A stretch of DNA of 64,000 bases from Viscum album (taxonomy: Eukaryota > Streptophyta > Magnoliopsida > Santalales > Viscaceae), in contig OY728165.1 in assembly GCA_963277665.1 (NCBI GenBank), positions 1,760,214,772 through 1,760,278,771 of the forward strand, read 5' to 3'. The notes under the pieces were generated by a model, which was not told the DNA's origin, did no database searches, and saw nothing but the letters and a program-made list of their open reading frames with translations. The position numbers were made by a program, and so were the translations under genes. Below, in pieces: positions 1-14,323 of this stretch (the stretch's first letter is position 1; each line of letters opens with the position of its first letter).

Positions 1-3000
1 TAAAATAACAGTGTGTCACTCATACTAAAATCCACTAATAATCACTAGTTATTATGGAATACAGATGACCAAACATATTCAATATGTTCCATGAACACCT
101 CATTTAGATAATTTTTATGGATAAAACACTACCTCCTTCAAAACACATCCACCAACCCTCTATATCTCACTGCCTTGGGTGATGCATTAACCAGTTTGAT
201 GAGTTGAATGTTTCACTTGAATTCTGGGAATTAAATTCATTTTCCTTAATTATCACAAGACTATTCTTAAATCATAGTTATGATTTTACACACTTTATAG
301 AACTAGTAACTCAAACATGATGTTCAACAACAATGTTCCTAATGATTCCACCATTCACAATAACCATTTGTGTTTCAAATAATTAATACCCTTCATAAAG
401 ACGGATATTTTAAAAAAGCTTATATTATTTACAAAGCTCCTATACTCCACTAAGCTCTCATACTATGTGATGAATGAATCCTTTATGGAACACTAAATCT
501 TCAAAAAATCACAGTCTTCCTAAAAACACATTTTTATAAAATCCATTGGATATGTCAATTCATAATTACTCTATTTATGTTTCTAAATAATTGAAATAAA
601 TCTAGATTTCTAAAGATTTGTACCTCATAAATTAAATGTGATTATTTCTTTTCTCATAATATTTCACTGTATCAAATGATCAGTGACTAACTATGTTTTA
701 TCTCGTCCCTCCAAGAATATCATGAGCTCCCCACAGATGTTATAAAAACGTATTCTATCAGGATTATAGTGTTCATTAATTAATAATACTCTACGGAAAT
801 TTTATCGACTCACAATCTTTCTCATAGTTGCATATATTTATTATCAAACCATCAGGAATTCATGAAGTTTCTTATAGTCATGAAAACACCATCATTCCAA
901 TGCATGTTCGCAATTCCCCACTCTGTCAAAAAAATAATCCTTCAAAAAATCCAACCATTGTGAAACCCATATAAAAAAAACATGATTGTACATTTTTTGT
1001 TTACATGAAATCAAAAAATTACTCATTTCATGATGCTTTTTACTTCCTCCAAATTTTAGGATACAAAAATTTAGAAACAACTAGTATATGATCCCACCTA
1101 TAACACTGAATACATCACCCATTTAATAAATATTTTTTATAAAAATATTAGATTAAACATACTTTGGAATTAAAGAAAATAAAAAATAAAAACAACTTCC
1201 ATAAATTAAAATCCGTTGTTTGAATATATATAGTTATTTTAGAGTTTTTTATAATGCAAATGAAATATATTAAAGGATAAATTAATAATAGTATAAAAGT
1301 TATTATAAATATATGATATGAGGTTGAAGATATTATATGGCAATAAAATTGTTGAAAAACATATACATCTATTAATAACATGTGTAAAAAATGACCCATG
1401 GTATGGATAAATGAAGAAAAAATTATGATAAATCCATCCACAGTGAAAAAAACACTCCAAATGAAGTGTTATGTGAAATTTTCTTCATTGGATGATGTTT
1501 TTTTGATTTTTTATAAATATAGAATATGTTTTATATGGTAAAAAATATATTCATAAATGTATTTAAAAAATTATGAAATTAGATAAGTCCTATATATGAT
1601 ATGGGTGAGACATACATTCATAATGTTGATAAATAATTATCATAATGTTTAGATAGTTTCATATATCATCTATATAGGAATATTGTAAGGATTATAAAAT
1701 CAACATCATATAGTTAGGGTATCCATATTTAAATTGTTTTTAAAATTCACTATATGGTATGGATTGTTCATCATACTTTTGAAATAAGATCCACCTCTAT
1801 TATTATTTTATATTTTTCTAATGTGTATAGTTTCAAAACATCCTTAATTTTTAGGTTATTTCATTATATGGTTTTGTCTATTACTTTTTCCATTTAAATA
1901 TGTACTTAATAATATTTTTTTCAACATTGTATGAATCATATATAAACCTCATAATGTTTAATACTATGATGAAATATGAGTTATTACAGACTGGAAATTC
2001 ATCTTTATAGATTTAAGAATCTATAGAAGAAAATGATATCGATGATGATAATTATATTATTAATATATAAAATCATTTCATGAAAATTTTAATTTAGGAT
2101 TGGGAATCTAATAGTCATTATAAAATAGAGAAAGACAATATAGTGGAACAATTTCTAAAAAATTAAAAATATTAAAAATATTTAGTTGGGTTATATAGAA
2201 TAATGTAAATGAATTTAATTAAATTCATTACATGTTTTCATCAATATAAATATCAGAAAAATAATTTTTACTCAAAATATTTTTTCATAGAATAATACGG
2301 AAGATAAGAGATATTATTTTTTATGTTTAAACCCACTATAGAATATGATCTAGTTTTCTAAACATGCACACATACCGAAGGAAATGAGATTCCAAGATGA
2401 TGTTGTTACTTTTGTATAATTTTTAAATCCTTGATGAGTGTTTAAATATAATGTCTTTCTTAAATTTTATGGAAGAAGATATTTCTACCCATTTATTAGA
2501 ATTATAGGGTTGATTTAATTTAGTTTTGAAAATATTGGATTCATTTAAATATGATTATTTTTTATAGAAAATTACAAATTAGTGAAAATAATTTTCTTGT
2601 GGCATGCTTTTGAGCTATTATATTATGATTAAGAGAAATAAAATTATTTATTAAATAATGATTATTTTTGGATAATGGTATTTCTTTCTAAATTCATTAA
2701 ATTATTTCATTTTCAAAATGATAGGATTATTTATTAAAAATTCATGATAAATTATGAAAAATGATGACAAGAAAAGAATAAAAAGTTGAGCGTAAGGAAT
2801 CCATTCAAAGTATATGTATAAAGTGAAAATATTACTTAAGTTTCACTATTTAAATCTTAATAGTGATTATAAGTAACCATTTGGGGTATTTGATCACATG
2901 AATAATATATTGATCCATAAACTACATAACATGGTTATAGTGGGGCTTGATAAAAATAAATCCAAATAACTATAAAAGTGATTATAAAATTTATAGTTGA

Positions 3001-3429
3001 ATAAAGTTATACCTTGCTAATAAATGTTTACAATAATTATTAATATAAAATTGTGACCAAAAAACAGAAAAATATTTTGTGCATTACAATATAACATTCT
3101 GATCTTTCATGTGGTTTATGTGGGTTGGGAGAACAGATGATGATTCCGTTGAATCAAAACTGACCACAATTGTTCAATAGAAAAAATGTGGGTTTATTAT
3201 AAAAAGAACATATGGAATTTGATAAATATTTGAAAACACCTAAATCACCACCTAAATTTTTAATATCTGCTTCAAAACATCAGGACTCTTAATTAGTGTC
3301 AAAGAAAAGGATTAATATGTAATATATAAATATTTCTACATTAAATGAAATTAGCGAATTGGAATATCTTTGGTCAGACCAAAATTTTCATTACCAATTT
3401 CACTAATGAATATATATTGTGGAGATTTA
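1..3429. other. AT-rich decayed intergenic DNA, no gene seen
   Basis: This stretch is strongly AT-rich, CpG-poor and dense in stop codons on both strands. The longest open frames (62-97 codons near 892-1,460, minus strand) are low-complexity Phe/Ile/Tyr-rich translations with no recognisable motif, and I treat them as chance. The style matches the retrotransposon ruin that follows, so it may be older repeat DNA, but I could not assign a family. Confidence 0.6.
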
Positions 3430-6400
3430 ATGTAATATTATATGTTATTTTTGAGTATCAATGTAATTATAATTCTAATTATATCCCAAACAAGATATAT
3501 TTGGATTCCTCGTAAAAGGCATTCATAAAGAGTAAGAAAATAATATAGAAACCATGATTTTCATTCATAGAAATTATGTAATTTTATATGAACATTATAT
3601 ATATTAAAAAAAATATTATGGATGATTATAAAGGTCTAGTGCATTTGGAATCATGGAAACATAAATATTTGGTTCATAGTTTAACTATATCATCTACCAC
3701 TATGTTCTTAATAACAATTACCCTTAATATAAATATCATACACAATTCATTTATCCATATCACATGGACATGAATCATAGGAATGGGTGAAATCAAATGC
3801 TTTTTGTGGATATAAAACTGGATATATATAATCATATAGTGAGTTTAATGGTGGGAAAACATTATAATAACATTTGAAAACCATTTCTGGAATAACAATG
3901 ATTATAATATAGTGTAACCACGTAAAGAGTTACAGATCAAAATAAATACTTATAATGAAATAAAATAACATGAAACATGAGAGTATAAAAATGAAATAAT
4001 ATATTAAATTTATTAAAAATAGTAATCAAAATTCCAAACCTTATTAGTTCAATAATTATTTCATTGAAAACTATTGTGTATTGGGTTCACATCCAAAACA
4101 ACTGTAGTAGTCAAGGTTATATCCCAGGACTATAATAGTGGACAGAGTCCCTTAACAAAAATGTTTTACTCCAAAATTATATCCCTATTTATTACATGAG
4201 TTATCAACCACTTTGAAATGTACTAGAGGGAGAGTTTGGTAAAACCCATCATATAATTAAAATTGTATATTTTTCTTCCACTAGATCATAAATAATTCTT
4301 CATATTAGAACCCTTAACAATACATGTGCATAATAATTATTTCATCATTATATATGTTGTGGAAAAGAAATATATTTCATAATAATTTCATAATAATTTC
4401 ATTATTTTATCAAATCATAACCCATGGAATGTTTTCAAGGTTCATATTTATTTTTTCATGATATAACTCATGGAAAAAGTAGTGGGTTTATAAGAATTTT
4501 ACCCCATTATCACATGTGAAAGTGAAATGAGTATCATAGTCATATTATTATCATAGTCATAAAACATAATGGGAAAAAAGAAATTTTTATCATTTGATCA
4601 TATATATTTTATTGATTATGTATCATTAAAATATCCATCATATACGGATATTATTTAGAAATAAATATCACATGGAATGTTTCCTAGAGAAATCATCCAT
4701 TCATTAACAATTGTTTTTAAAAAAACATAAAATGTTGTATAAATAGTTTTCATTAGAAATATCCTTGAAAAAAAGTATATAATTTTGCAATTTGATTAAT
4801 GGTCATGGTTTCAGTGAATTTATTTCATTCCATAAATGTTAATAAAATGATTAGATTCCAATTATCAATTAAATAAAATAGTGTTATGAATATAATTTCA
4901 TGGAGATATAATTATTATTAAAAAAAATCAATCTATGGAATATAATTATTTAGTAAATCATATGAATATGGGTAAAAATATTTTTGATAACTATTTTAGG
5001 AATCATGTTTTTAGAAGAAAAAGTGTTTTTGATTGAGGGGAGAAAAAATTATTTTTTTCCAAAAAAATATATAAATTTTATAAAAAGAGGAAAATAAAGG
5101 AGAAAATTTTATTAACATGAATTAAATGAAGGATAAAAAAATAATAGTTTTTTCCTATATAGATAGAAATATATCATCATAACAATCATTATCATAAACA
5201 ATCCTAATAAATGAGGTGATTATAATATATAATATTAACCACATTGGAATATTTTGAATCAAAAGTAAAATTAAATTTTAACATAAAAATAATTCTCAAA
5301 TATAACAATATTAATGATATTAATGACATAAATTGTAATTGGGGATTTAAATAAACCATAATTAATAATATTGGTGCATAACATAACATATAACCAAATG
5401 ATGAAATATTGATAGAAAAATCAATTACCATATATTGTGACTTCCTTATTGAAAATTCGGACATCCTATATAATAAAAAATTATTAATTATAAAATTATT
5501 AATGAATGAACATTTTATATATCATATCATATAATATTTAATTATGACCTTTATTACCTATTTATTAACAATTCCATGTTAATGCCACGTTTTGGGTTGT
5601 ACTTGTTTTGCATGTTAGATATTTTTTGATTTTAAATTTTATCCCTATTATATTTATCAAGGATATATATTATTTATAATGTTAAAAATTATATAAATGA
5701 AAAATAGATAAATTTTGTAGATATATATGGTAATTAATGAATGTTTGAGATAGAAATTGAAATACATTGTTCATAGAGATGACAGATTGTACTTAGACAT
5801 GAACAATGTTTTCATTTCCTTGATCAATGTATTGAAATAAATGATAGTAATATATTATCTTTTAATAATTACATATATTGTATATATATCATGTATATTA
5901 ATTTAATATATCCCTTATTACGATCTAATTAAAATAAATGTGAAAATAGTTCACATCAATTCGTGTGGTTATAGTCTGCTATACACCCGAATAAAATTAT
6001 CATATTCCAGATTGAATGGAAATAAAAAATTATATATGATAATATATTTTATTAATAAGTATTGTATATAAATTTTCATATATTTATATATATTATATCC
6101 ATCATCATTCCCAAATATGAGGGTGTTGAAAGAAAATTTGGTAGATTGGTTCACGAAACAGTTGTCTTCTATACTGATGGGAGAATTTATTATTTCAAAA
6201 TTAAAGAATGAATTAATGGATGAATTTAATTAGAATTAACAAAATACATTCATCATATTGAATATAACGAGTTTATTATATCATATTGGTATTATAATAA
6301 TTGAAATTGGTTTAGGAAGAAATAAAATAAAAACACTTGTTGATGAACATTACCTCTTCTTCAGATAACCTCCTAGTATTTAAAAAACTACCCTATGTTG

Positions 6401-7931
6401 GATTTGTGAGAAAAATGAAGGATTATAGGATTTTACTACTGATATATGGAATAAATTATGTAATGTATTTTATGAATGAAGTGGTTTTCTATTACTGGAT
6501 AAGAGAGGTTAGTGGTGGATTTTTATGTGTGTGGTCATTGGAAGACATTTAATTTTGGAAAAGAAAAAGGCGTACCAGCGTTTTTATTTTCCCAAAAAGT
6601 CTCCGAAATGTACCATTGTCAATAAAAGGTTTGATAATGTATTATTACTTCCATAAAATAGTATTTTACTATTTTTACCACTTTAGCATATATATTTTTA
6701 TATTAACCCCTAGTAAAACCATTTTTACCTTAAAATTTAAAATTTTGATTACTGTTTTTAGAATTAATTATGCCCAAATTTTAGAATTAATTTAATAGAT
6801 AATATGAATTATTTTTATTTAAAATAAAGAAATTTTTTTATTAATTTATCCTTATATGTGAGAAATTATAATTTAATATTAAAACTGAAGTTGTGATGAG
6901 AAAGCTGTTTAATAAAGATAAAATATAAAAAATAGGAAAACGATTATATATACAAATTCAAAATGAATAAGATGAACATTATTAAAACGAATGAAATTGG
7001 ATTAATATATATATAATTGAACTCAATTTAGTTTTTTTAATCAAACCAAAAATAACATTATAAATTATTTAAATGTATTTATTATTTTTAATTTAAACCA
7101 ATTTTATTTTCATTTCATTGAAAAATGATTCTTTTAAAATATAAAATAAATCACCCTAGGATAATTTTTATATTATAATGAAAAAAGTAAATTTTAATTA
7201 TTCAAATAAATTATTTAAAATTGTCAAAAAAAATTATTAATTGTTTAAGAGATGATTAAATTTTTGTTTGTGAAACTATTATGTTTGAAACATAAAAACA
7301 CATTATGAAAAAAACTAATTTCTAAAAATTTGATTTATTTATAAGAAACCATTATAAATAATATAATAATTTTTATAATACTATTAATTACATAGAGATT
7401 AATTACTAGCTAATAATAGTTAAGGTTATATATTATTGTTAATTTTATTTCACAGTTTGTTGAAACTCGGTGAATTGTTTAACAAATGTTATCATGGAAA
7501 TTTCTATTTTTCTAAAAACAAACATAAAATATGTAGGTTCACCAATCTGAACCCCTAGAAAATAATTTTTCCAAATAAATATCATAAATTATGAATAGAA
7601 AATATAGATAATTTTTCCTCATTACATCTGTAGGTTCCCATATAGCATCATCAAACAAGTGGATTCACAACAAAATATTTACAAAATGAGATTTATGTTT
7701 TACTAAACATTCACTTAATGGTTCTTATTATAAAATTTTTTCTGATATGAATTATCACAATTTTTTTAAAAAAATATGGATTCCATACATGTGATGGTTC
7801 AATTCTATAATTTCATGTGATGGATTCATGGAACACATCATGGATTTCAGGTTGGTTTTGTGGAAGCACAAATAATAGGCTAATTTATTGATATGTGTAT
7901 GAATTTTAAATTAATATATACACCAAAGTCA
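3430..7931 (-). repeat. Probable 3' LTR of element 1
   Basis: This segment aligns by eye, in the same orientation, with 16,000-19,554. Matching islands include the words around 3,640 and 16,295 (ATGGAAACATAAA), 4,088 and 16,739 (GGGTTCA, then AAAAC), 5,365 and 18,020 (AATATTGGTG, then AAAACATAA), and 7,495 and 19,250. Divergence is high, with many small indels. This copy is about 1 kb longer, so it probably holds an insertion, perhaps between 5.9 and 6.9 kb. The upper edge is set by the polypurine tract beside it; the lower edge is a guess. Open frames inside (for example 5,204-5,464 and 6,337-6,552) show no known motif. Confidence 0.6.
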
Positions 7932-7934
7932 TAG

Positions 7935-7944
7935 TTCCCCTTTC
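7935..7944 (-). other. Polypurine tract of element 1
   Basis: On the minus strand this reads GAAAGGGGAA. It lies three bases before the putative 3' LTR start (TGACTTTGG from 7,931 downwards), which is the expected site for plus-strand DNA priming in an LTR retrotransposon. It stands out because purine runs rich in G are rare in this part of the window. Confidence 0.6.
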
Positions 7945-8388
7945 AACCTAATTCTCATATGATTATTAAATGTAGAAATTCATTGATTCCCTTTTTTATA
8001 ATCATTAAATTCAAGGTCATATCGGTTATTATCAGCATTTTCTTTATATCAACATTATGCATCCCAATTATTATGAGGAAAAACATTAAACATCTATACA
8101 ATTAATTCAGATATCCCATTTCTAAATTACACTAATTCTATAACATCCGTCAAAAACATTATATCTCTATGCTTATTTCTATTTAGTGTTTTATAATGAA
8201 CCATCGTAATATTTATTTGAAATGTGTTGTAGTAGGAAAAATACACTACATTCTATTGTTGATCACAAAAAAACATTTAATTCCATATAATAAGATATTA
8301 ATATATCCTATAGTGTTTTAATTATTCCCTCAATATGAATGACTATCTGCGGTTTATATATAGTTCTAGGACATAACACAAAATAAAT
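7945..8388 (-). pseudogene. Integrase remnant, distal part, of element 1
   Basis: Directly beyond the solo-LTR junction, minus-strand translation from 8,388 gives a stop-riddled string. Its spacing of S, Y, T, D and S fits the conserved integrase segment around STAYHPQTDGQ. The frame continues the integrase half that ends at 12,121, so the two halves were once joined. About 440 bp remain before the polypurine tract, less than the usual length for this half, so the C-terminal part is probably shortened. It is completely non-functional. Confidence 0.6.
8384..8388. repeat. Target-site duplication of solo LTR, left copy (TAAAT)
   Basis: These five bases before the LTR terminus TG pair with TAAAG at 12,121-12,125 after the other terminus. 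Four of five positions match, as expected for an old 5-bp duplication made by a retrotransposon integrase. Confidence 0.6.
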
Positions 8389-9925
8389 TGTAACACCCCA
8401 AGCTTTAACGGTATGCTTCTCTTTGAATAACACAATACCGTGTGTTGTACGCAACTTCAAGTTCTAACACATCACAACCAATCAAACTAGCTGTTATGAA
8501 TAGTATTACCCAATTTTTTAAATTTTTAAAATTTTATCTTTTAAAATATACTTCATTACTGGATTCTAAATTTTGAAAATATCTTAGTGTGATTTTTTGG
8601 TTTTTTTCTGATAACATTAAATTTTGATGAGTAGTGAAAAACAATGAGTTATATTTTAAAATAAATTTTTTATTTAAATAATTAATTGTGTTATTTAAAT
8701 TTATTTTATGTCAAAATAGATACATAATACCTATATATGTTCAATGTAATTCATTGGAGATAGTTTATCAAAAATTTTGACATATACAATTTTTAATGAA
8801 CTTTTTACCCTATTTTACACCTTCTAGGAGCATTTTCAAATTTACAAAAAAAATAATTTTACAACTTCTGTGAGTTGAATTTCAAAAATCTAAGGGACAC
8901 AGTTGATATTAGTAAATAAAATTTGGTTCAATAAGATGAAAATAAATCTTGGTGAATAGTAATTGTTTACTTTTATTTACAATAGTGAAAAGTATATAAG
9001 GAAATTAAAGATAAAAATAATATTATTATTATAATAAAAATGTCATAATTCTATTGGATAAGTGTAATTCGACCAGAAACAACCTTAGGATTAAATTATG
9101 ATCCCTTCGGTCCACTGGGATTAGATTAGGACACTTATTAATATTTTATTTAAAGAGGAGTTAAAAGAGTTAAAATCATTGTATAATAACTAAATCATTT
9201 TTAATATAGGGTTATAGAAAAGATAAATTTGACATTAAATATTAATTAAAAATCTCAAATATGTCCTACATAATTTTTATTTATTTATAATTTTTATAAA
9301 TTAAATAATTTAATTTTTTAATGAAACAATGATGATGCAGTAATTACCTAATTAATAAAATATTAAAAAAACTGATATAATAAATATGAAAATAAATATA
9401 ATTTTATAATTTTTATGAATTCCACTAACTTTATAGCTTAAAATTTCATGTTATGGTTGGTTAGAGGAATTTTTTTAAAGTAATAATGCTTTTATGAATA
9501 TAGTAAAAACAATGTACCAAATAGTGTCGACATTAACAAAAAAGAGTTTTTAAAGAAAATAATATATTATTAATTGATATTATATCCTAAAAATATAATG
9601 TTCAACCAAAAAACATATATAATTATAGGTGTATAATTAATGAACAAATTTAATTTCTCTTGTAGTAATATAGTATTTTTATTAACGATATATTATAAAA
9701 ATACAAAGAGACATGGTAAATGTCAAACTATTTAACTAATATTTAAATTTAAAAGATAAGGTTAATATAGTGACCCAAACCTATCTAAAACCTATTTATT
9801 GAGTGTTTTTAGACCCATACCCCCATTATAATTTAAATAATCTATTTTGGAGCAATTAGAAACCGAAAATTATTTTATTATAAAAAATTATTTCTAGCTT
9901 TTCCTAAGGTTCCCCTCACCCCTCT

Positions 9926-9933
9926 TATAAAAG
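9926..9933 (+). promoter_or_regulatory. LTR core promoter TATA box
   Basis: TATAAAAG sits about 1.5 kb into the solo LTR, inside an unusually C/T-rich block (roughly 9,910-10,160), with TCCCTTCTCTATAATTCACA just downstream. The layout is that of a pol II promoter with a pyrimidine-rich transcription start, as expected at the U3/R border of an LTR. A comparable pyrimidine-rich block lies about 1.6 kb into the LTR that starts at 39,425. Confidence 0.65.
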
Positions 9934-10269
9934 GGAACTCTCCCTTCTCTATAATTCACACCATCAAAGCCATTTGAATTGTCCAAAACCTTCATAAATA
10001 CCCTCTCAGCAGTCCTCCCTTCCTCAAAGAGGCGTTCCTTTAGTCATAATCAAATATAAGGAGTCCTTTTGATCAAATCAAATGGAGGAACCCGAAGGAA
10101 AGGTAAATATTTCATCACCTCTTTCAAGTTCATTTCTTCTTTCACTTCCTCTTTCATTGTTGTGTCCATTATAAAATAATAACTCAATTATATTCCATAT
10201 TCATTGATGTTATTATGAATATGGTACCACCATATTCATTATTATATCCATCCTCTGAATGACATGTCA

Positions 10270-10502
10270 GCATACATTTATACGTACGGATTACCGTCTC
10301 CACATCGTGGTGTAATTGTTATTCAATACATTATTATTTTTATGGGTATAATAATGTTGTGTAATTGATGTAAATAATAAATATAACATGATAATGATTA
10401 TGTATATAGTATATACCATACAATTATATATTATCTTAATAACAGAATAATGATATTGTCACTCGTGCGTACGTACAGATTATCGTCTCCATGAACGCGA
10501 TG
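10270..10502 (+). repeat. Internal repeats within the solo LTR
   Basis: Two related blocks lie about 190 bp apart. One contains GTACGGATTACCGTCTCCA (about 10,284) and the other GTACAGATTATCGTCTCCA (about 10,474). Both lie downstream of the promoter and are rich in CpG compared with their surroundings. They may be duplicated leader elements; no function is visible. Confidence 0.6.
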
Positions 10503-12120
10503 AGATTCATTTCCCATCATATCCATTCAAGATTTATATTCATTTGATGATTAAAAATATAGTTTAATGAAATAATATCATTATTATTATGAATAATATA
10601 CATCTTATCAGTAAAAAACATTACTTATTTGACAAATTATATAAAGGAAAATGAATCACTTAACACCCAAAACGATGATAATAGTAAGATATTATTAACA
10701 AAGCAACATTAAAATATCATATATGATATTTTATTATTTTATATTATTATTTTATAATTTAATAAAAATTAATTCACCATTATACGGGATGTTAACATAC
10801 CATCAACCAAGGAAATGCACAAGGTATGTGTTAATTTCACAATCTCTTTATTATCCGAGGGAGTTTTTACGTAAGTACCTACATGGACCTCTTTATCATC
10901 CAAATCCATGTTTCATAAAAATGTATTTAAAAACATTCTTACAATTTTATAGACTATGGGTTAATGTCATGTATACCCTTTTTTTAGTTTTTATATGATT
11001 TTTATAACGGAATATTTCCATCATTTTCCAAACCTGATCCATTATAACCTTTTCGACAAAATTATGCTTAGAATGTCTTTTTTTAACGTATACAGCAGGT
11101 GAAGATATTTTCCACTATTTTAACATCATCAAAGAATCCCATACAAGCTTATAATATTATTAAAAAAATAAATATTTTCATTTTTAATAATATTAATTTT
11201 AAATGATTTCAAAATAGAAACATATATTTCTCTAAAAAGGTTTTGATTTCATCTCTGTCAACATTCATTGATCGATTATAAGTTTATTTGATGTAGATTT
11301 ATTATGATAAAAAACATATATATTGTATTGAGGGTTTTGTGGTATGTTTGACTGTGTATGTGTTATTTTTATACCATTAATGGTTTATAAATAAATTATT
11401 GTCATTCCATATGCTTGATTTAATACAAATGTTTATGTTATATTTAAACCTTTTCATATGAGGAATGCATTGGACATAGTATGTGATGGATGGAGAACAA
11501 TGTAGCTCCTCATTGAATCTCAGGGTCTAATGAGACAAACTAGTGTCTTGGCACAACTCCTTGACAAAATCTTATTTGTAGTCTTGGTACAAGGCCTTGA
11601 ATATGTGGTTATGAAAGTCTGGCATTAGACATTCCATCATTATGAAAGATCTTATTGATATTGCGTGTGATTATTAGACTAGTAAAATATTAATGTGAGT
11701 ATGTAAATGGAATTATATTGATTTATATTTTTCATATTATGATTAATATTATGTTTAAAAGGATTTTGTTTTCGGTTTAGACATAGACTTATTTGTTTAT
11801 TATTATTTATGAATGTTTCCGATATATTTTTATCCTTATTGAGAATCTGATCTCACCCATTTATATGTTTCATTTTTCCCAGGATGTGAAGAAGTATACT
11901 TTCTCTAACCTATAGGTATACTCTATAGGATCTCATTGTTTTCTATAGAGACTATGTTGTTATAGTATTTCATTTTATAATGTAATTTAATCCTTATGAA
12001 TGTATCTAGTACTTCAAAGTCTACTAAACTAATCGGCCATTCGAGACTTCATATTTTGTGATCGTGAAAATGTCATGTAATAATTAACCGGCTCTGGGTA
12101 ACCGAGGTGATATTTTTACA

Positions 12121-12125
12121 TAAAG
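12121..12125. repeat. Target-site duplication of solo LTR, right copy (TAAAG)
   Basis: This is the partner of TAAAT at 8,384-8,388, with one mismatch, immediately after the LTR end TTTTACA. Confidence 0.6.
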
Positions 12126-12420
12126 AACATTCTAAAGGATTCAATAGATCATTGAGGTAATCCGTAAATCTTAATCAATTGTAATTGAATGAGGTTCTCC
12201 ATTCATAAATACCATGTTCTTAATGTATAACTCAGCAAGATCTTATAAAGATATATACAAAAAATAAATGATAGAGCTAAAGTGTTATAACATTTTTATG
12301 TGATCAACTACAACCCATATATAATTTTTTCTTTTATTGAATTTTAGGAGTTCATTGATTATACTCCGTCTATTTTTTGCATTTATATTCTAGTTTGGGT
12401 AACAAATGTAACATTTATTT
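12121..12420 (-). pseudogene. Integrase core remnant, proximal part, of element 1
   Basis: Minus-strand translation gives NYIWVVVDH near 12,325-12,299, then LAELYIKNMV near 12,240 and DLRITS near 12,165. These correspond to the retroviral-type integrase core: the IWVVVDRLTK-like strand, the LA-LYI helix and the SDRD-RFTS segment that carries the second catalytic Asp. Several stops and one likely frame change are present. The reading breaks exactly at 12,121, where the solo LTR begins, and the downstream part reappears at 8,388. The integrase inserts retrotransposon cDNA into nuclear DNA; this copy is dead. Confidence 0.8.
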
Positions 12421-12979
12421 ATAATTATATATATCATCATTATATTTTACAAATATTAATAACAGTCATACAAAATCTATGATATATATATATATAGGAA
12501 TTCAAAATAGAAATACTCTTTCAAATCGCAGTAAGTCAGCATGTTTCCATGAAGAATGATAATACTAGTAAATGGTGATTAATCTTTCAAATAATTCTTC
12601 ATATCTAGTCTAAATATAACAAGAAAATGTTTCTTAAACATTATCACTCCAACATGACCAAGGATACACTTCTAAAAATTACTAACCATATATTTCAACT
12701 CTACATATTCATTTTTCTTCTTCTTTAATCTTCAAATGGATATATGGTAAAACATTTAATCGGTAATTATGTCATTTATCTCATTCCATAATTTTATCTC
12801 GATTCATCCATTTAAAATCCCAAAAAATTTAACTTTTGGGAACCTCAACATAGATCATGATTATTGATCCTTTTTACTCAGAGTATTTTTTTACATTGAT
12901 AACTTTCCAATGGTGGTAATGCATTTTCTAGTCATGACCATTAATCCGTTCAAACCATACTGTATCATATTTACTCAAC

Positions 12980-14060
12980 AACCGATCTATGAATAGAAAA
13001 ATTATTAATTTTTAACAGTATATATATAAAATTTTCTAAACAATGATAATGAATCCATATATTTAATGAATAAAAAAAATAACTCATATATTGAGTTTCC
13101 CAATTTTCCACATGGAGAAACACTTTCCATTAGTAAAAATCAATAACCATGTAATTATGAAGAAGAAAACTTAACTATCCATTATTAGATGAAAAAATAT
13201 AGATTAAAATACTATCACAATACAGGGTAATATATCAATAGTATCACAGAATAATGATTACTCAACATACTTGAAATTTTCATAATAGTCATCTTTAATG
13301 AGGAAAATGGATCCCTTCCATGATAACATGGTTGTGGATAAGATAGTTTTGAGAAATTTTATATAAATTTCGAAGAAAATATTGACAGACCAAGAAAAAT
13401 TAGGTTCTCATTCACCATAGTTGGACTGATATATCCTTCAATATCCCCTTATTTGATGGATTCATAGACATACATTCTCTTTACATTATATGAACCAAGA
13501 TTGGGACTTTATATAGGATAAATTTACACAATGTATATTTTTCACTAAATTCAATTTTTTATGTACCTTGTTATACTAATTATATGATCATTAGGATCTT
13601 TCATTCCCTCTGAATATAAAATATAACCATCAATAATGATTACATAAAATAATTATGATAGAATCATAGGACACTATTAATTATTGCTATAATGATAACA
13701 TAGTATTTATTATAATTTCATTCAATAAAAATATATTCCTATTTTACATAACATATATTGAATATAGACATGGGTTTATCTTCCTTCTTGGACCCCATTG
13801 ACAATATCCAGAACATTGGTCAATCCTTGAAATTTATTGAGATCCCTAGTGTTGATCAAACAATACATCAGTATAGTTTAGAAGATACCCTTTATTTATT
13901 TTTTTCTTGTTCGAATCCCAATAATCACTGAAAATTCACATCTATCCATATTTCTTTTTGATAATGAGAATGGTATCACCATTCGGTGACACAAATGGGT
14001 GAATGAATCATTAATCATGATTTTATAGTAGTTTCTTCTTCAATTTCATCAATTCAATCA
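12980..14060 (-). pseudogene. Reverse transcriptase / RNase H remnant of element 1
   Basis: Read on the minus strand from 14,060 down, the stop-riddled translation follows the Ty3/gypsy RT in order. A Lys-rich ELKKKL-like start comes first (about 14,050), then FIHPFVSPNGDTILIIKKK (the RPS-SPWGAPVLFVKKKDG region). LFDQH...ISRIDQCSGY (about 13,800) corresponds to the DLFDQL-FSKIDLRSGY region, and a connection segment SKFI-NFSKLSYP (about 13,370) to YRRFI-GFSKIA-PL. An RNase H start follows near 13,290-13,150. The YxDD-like catalytic region is too decayed to read. This was the replication enzyme of the retroelement; many stops exclude function. Confidence 0.8.
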
Positions 14061-14323
14061 TTCCATTTTATATGTAGTCTTTGAAATATTTGTGTCCCAT
14101 GGTTTTTGTTCTATTCAAAACTCACCTATAATTTTGGGTGTAAGTATAGTAATCTCTTTTGTAAGGATATAAAATACTCCCAAATAAATGAAAAATCATT
14201 GATGTTGAGTTTCTCCACATCCTTATGACTTAAGAAAATTATTGAATAGTAATAAAGACATATAAAATGGATTTTTTCCAATGGATGTTCACATTTTTCA
14301 TTTCTGTTATAAATGACTATATT

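Larger units (their letters stand above)
8389..12120 (+). mobile_element. Solo LTR of a second Ty3/gypsy family
   Basis: The segment begins TGTAACACCCC and ends with GTAACCGAGGTG, a few bases, then TTTTACA. Such termini are typical of long Ty3/gypsy LTRs of the Tekay/Del type in plants; the clade is my inference. It is 3,732 bp, has no internal coding region and holds a convincing core promoter near 9,926. It lies inside the integrase of element 1, and the integrase reading resumes on the far side. Solo LTRs arise by recombination between the two LTRs of one element. An open frame at 10,723-10,998 lies in this non-coding LTR and shows no motif. Confidence 0.75.

Noticed and set aside
10723..10998. 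A 91-codon open frame inside the solo LTR
   Set aside because: LTRs do not normally encode proteins here, and no motif or similar frame is seen in the comparable LTR.
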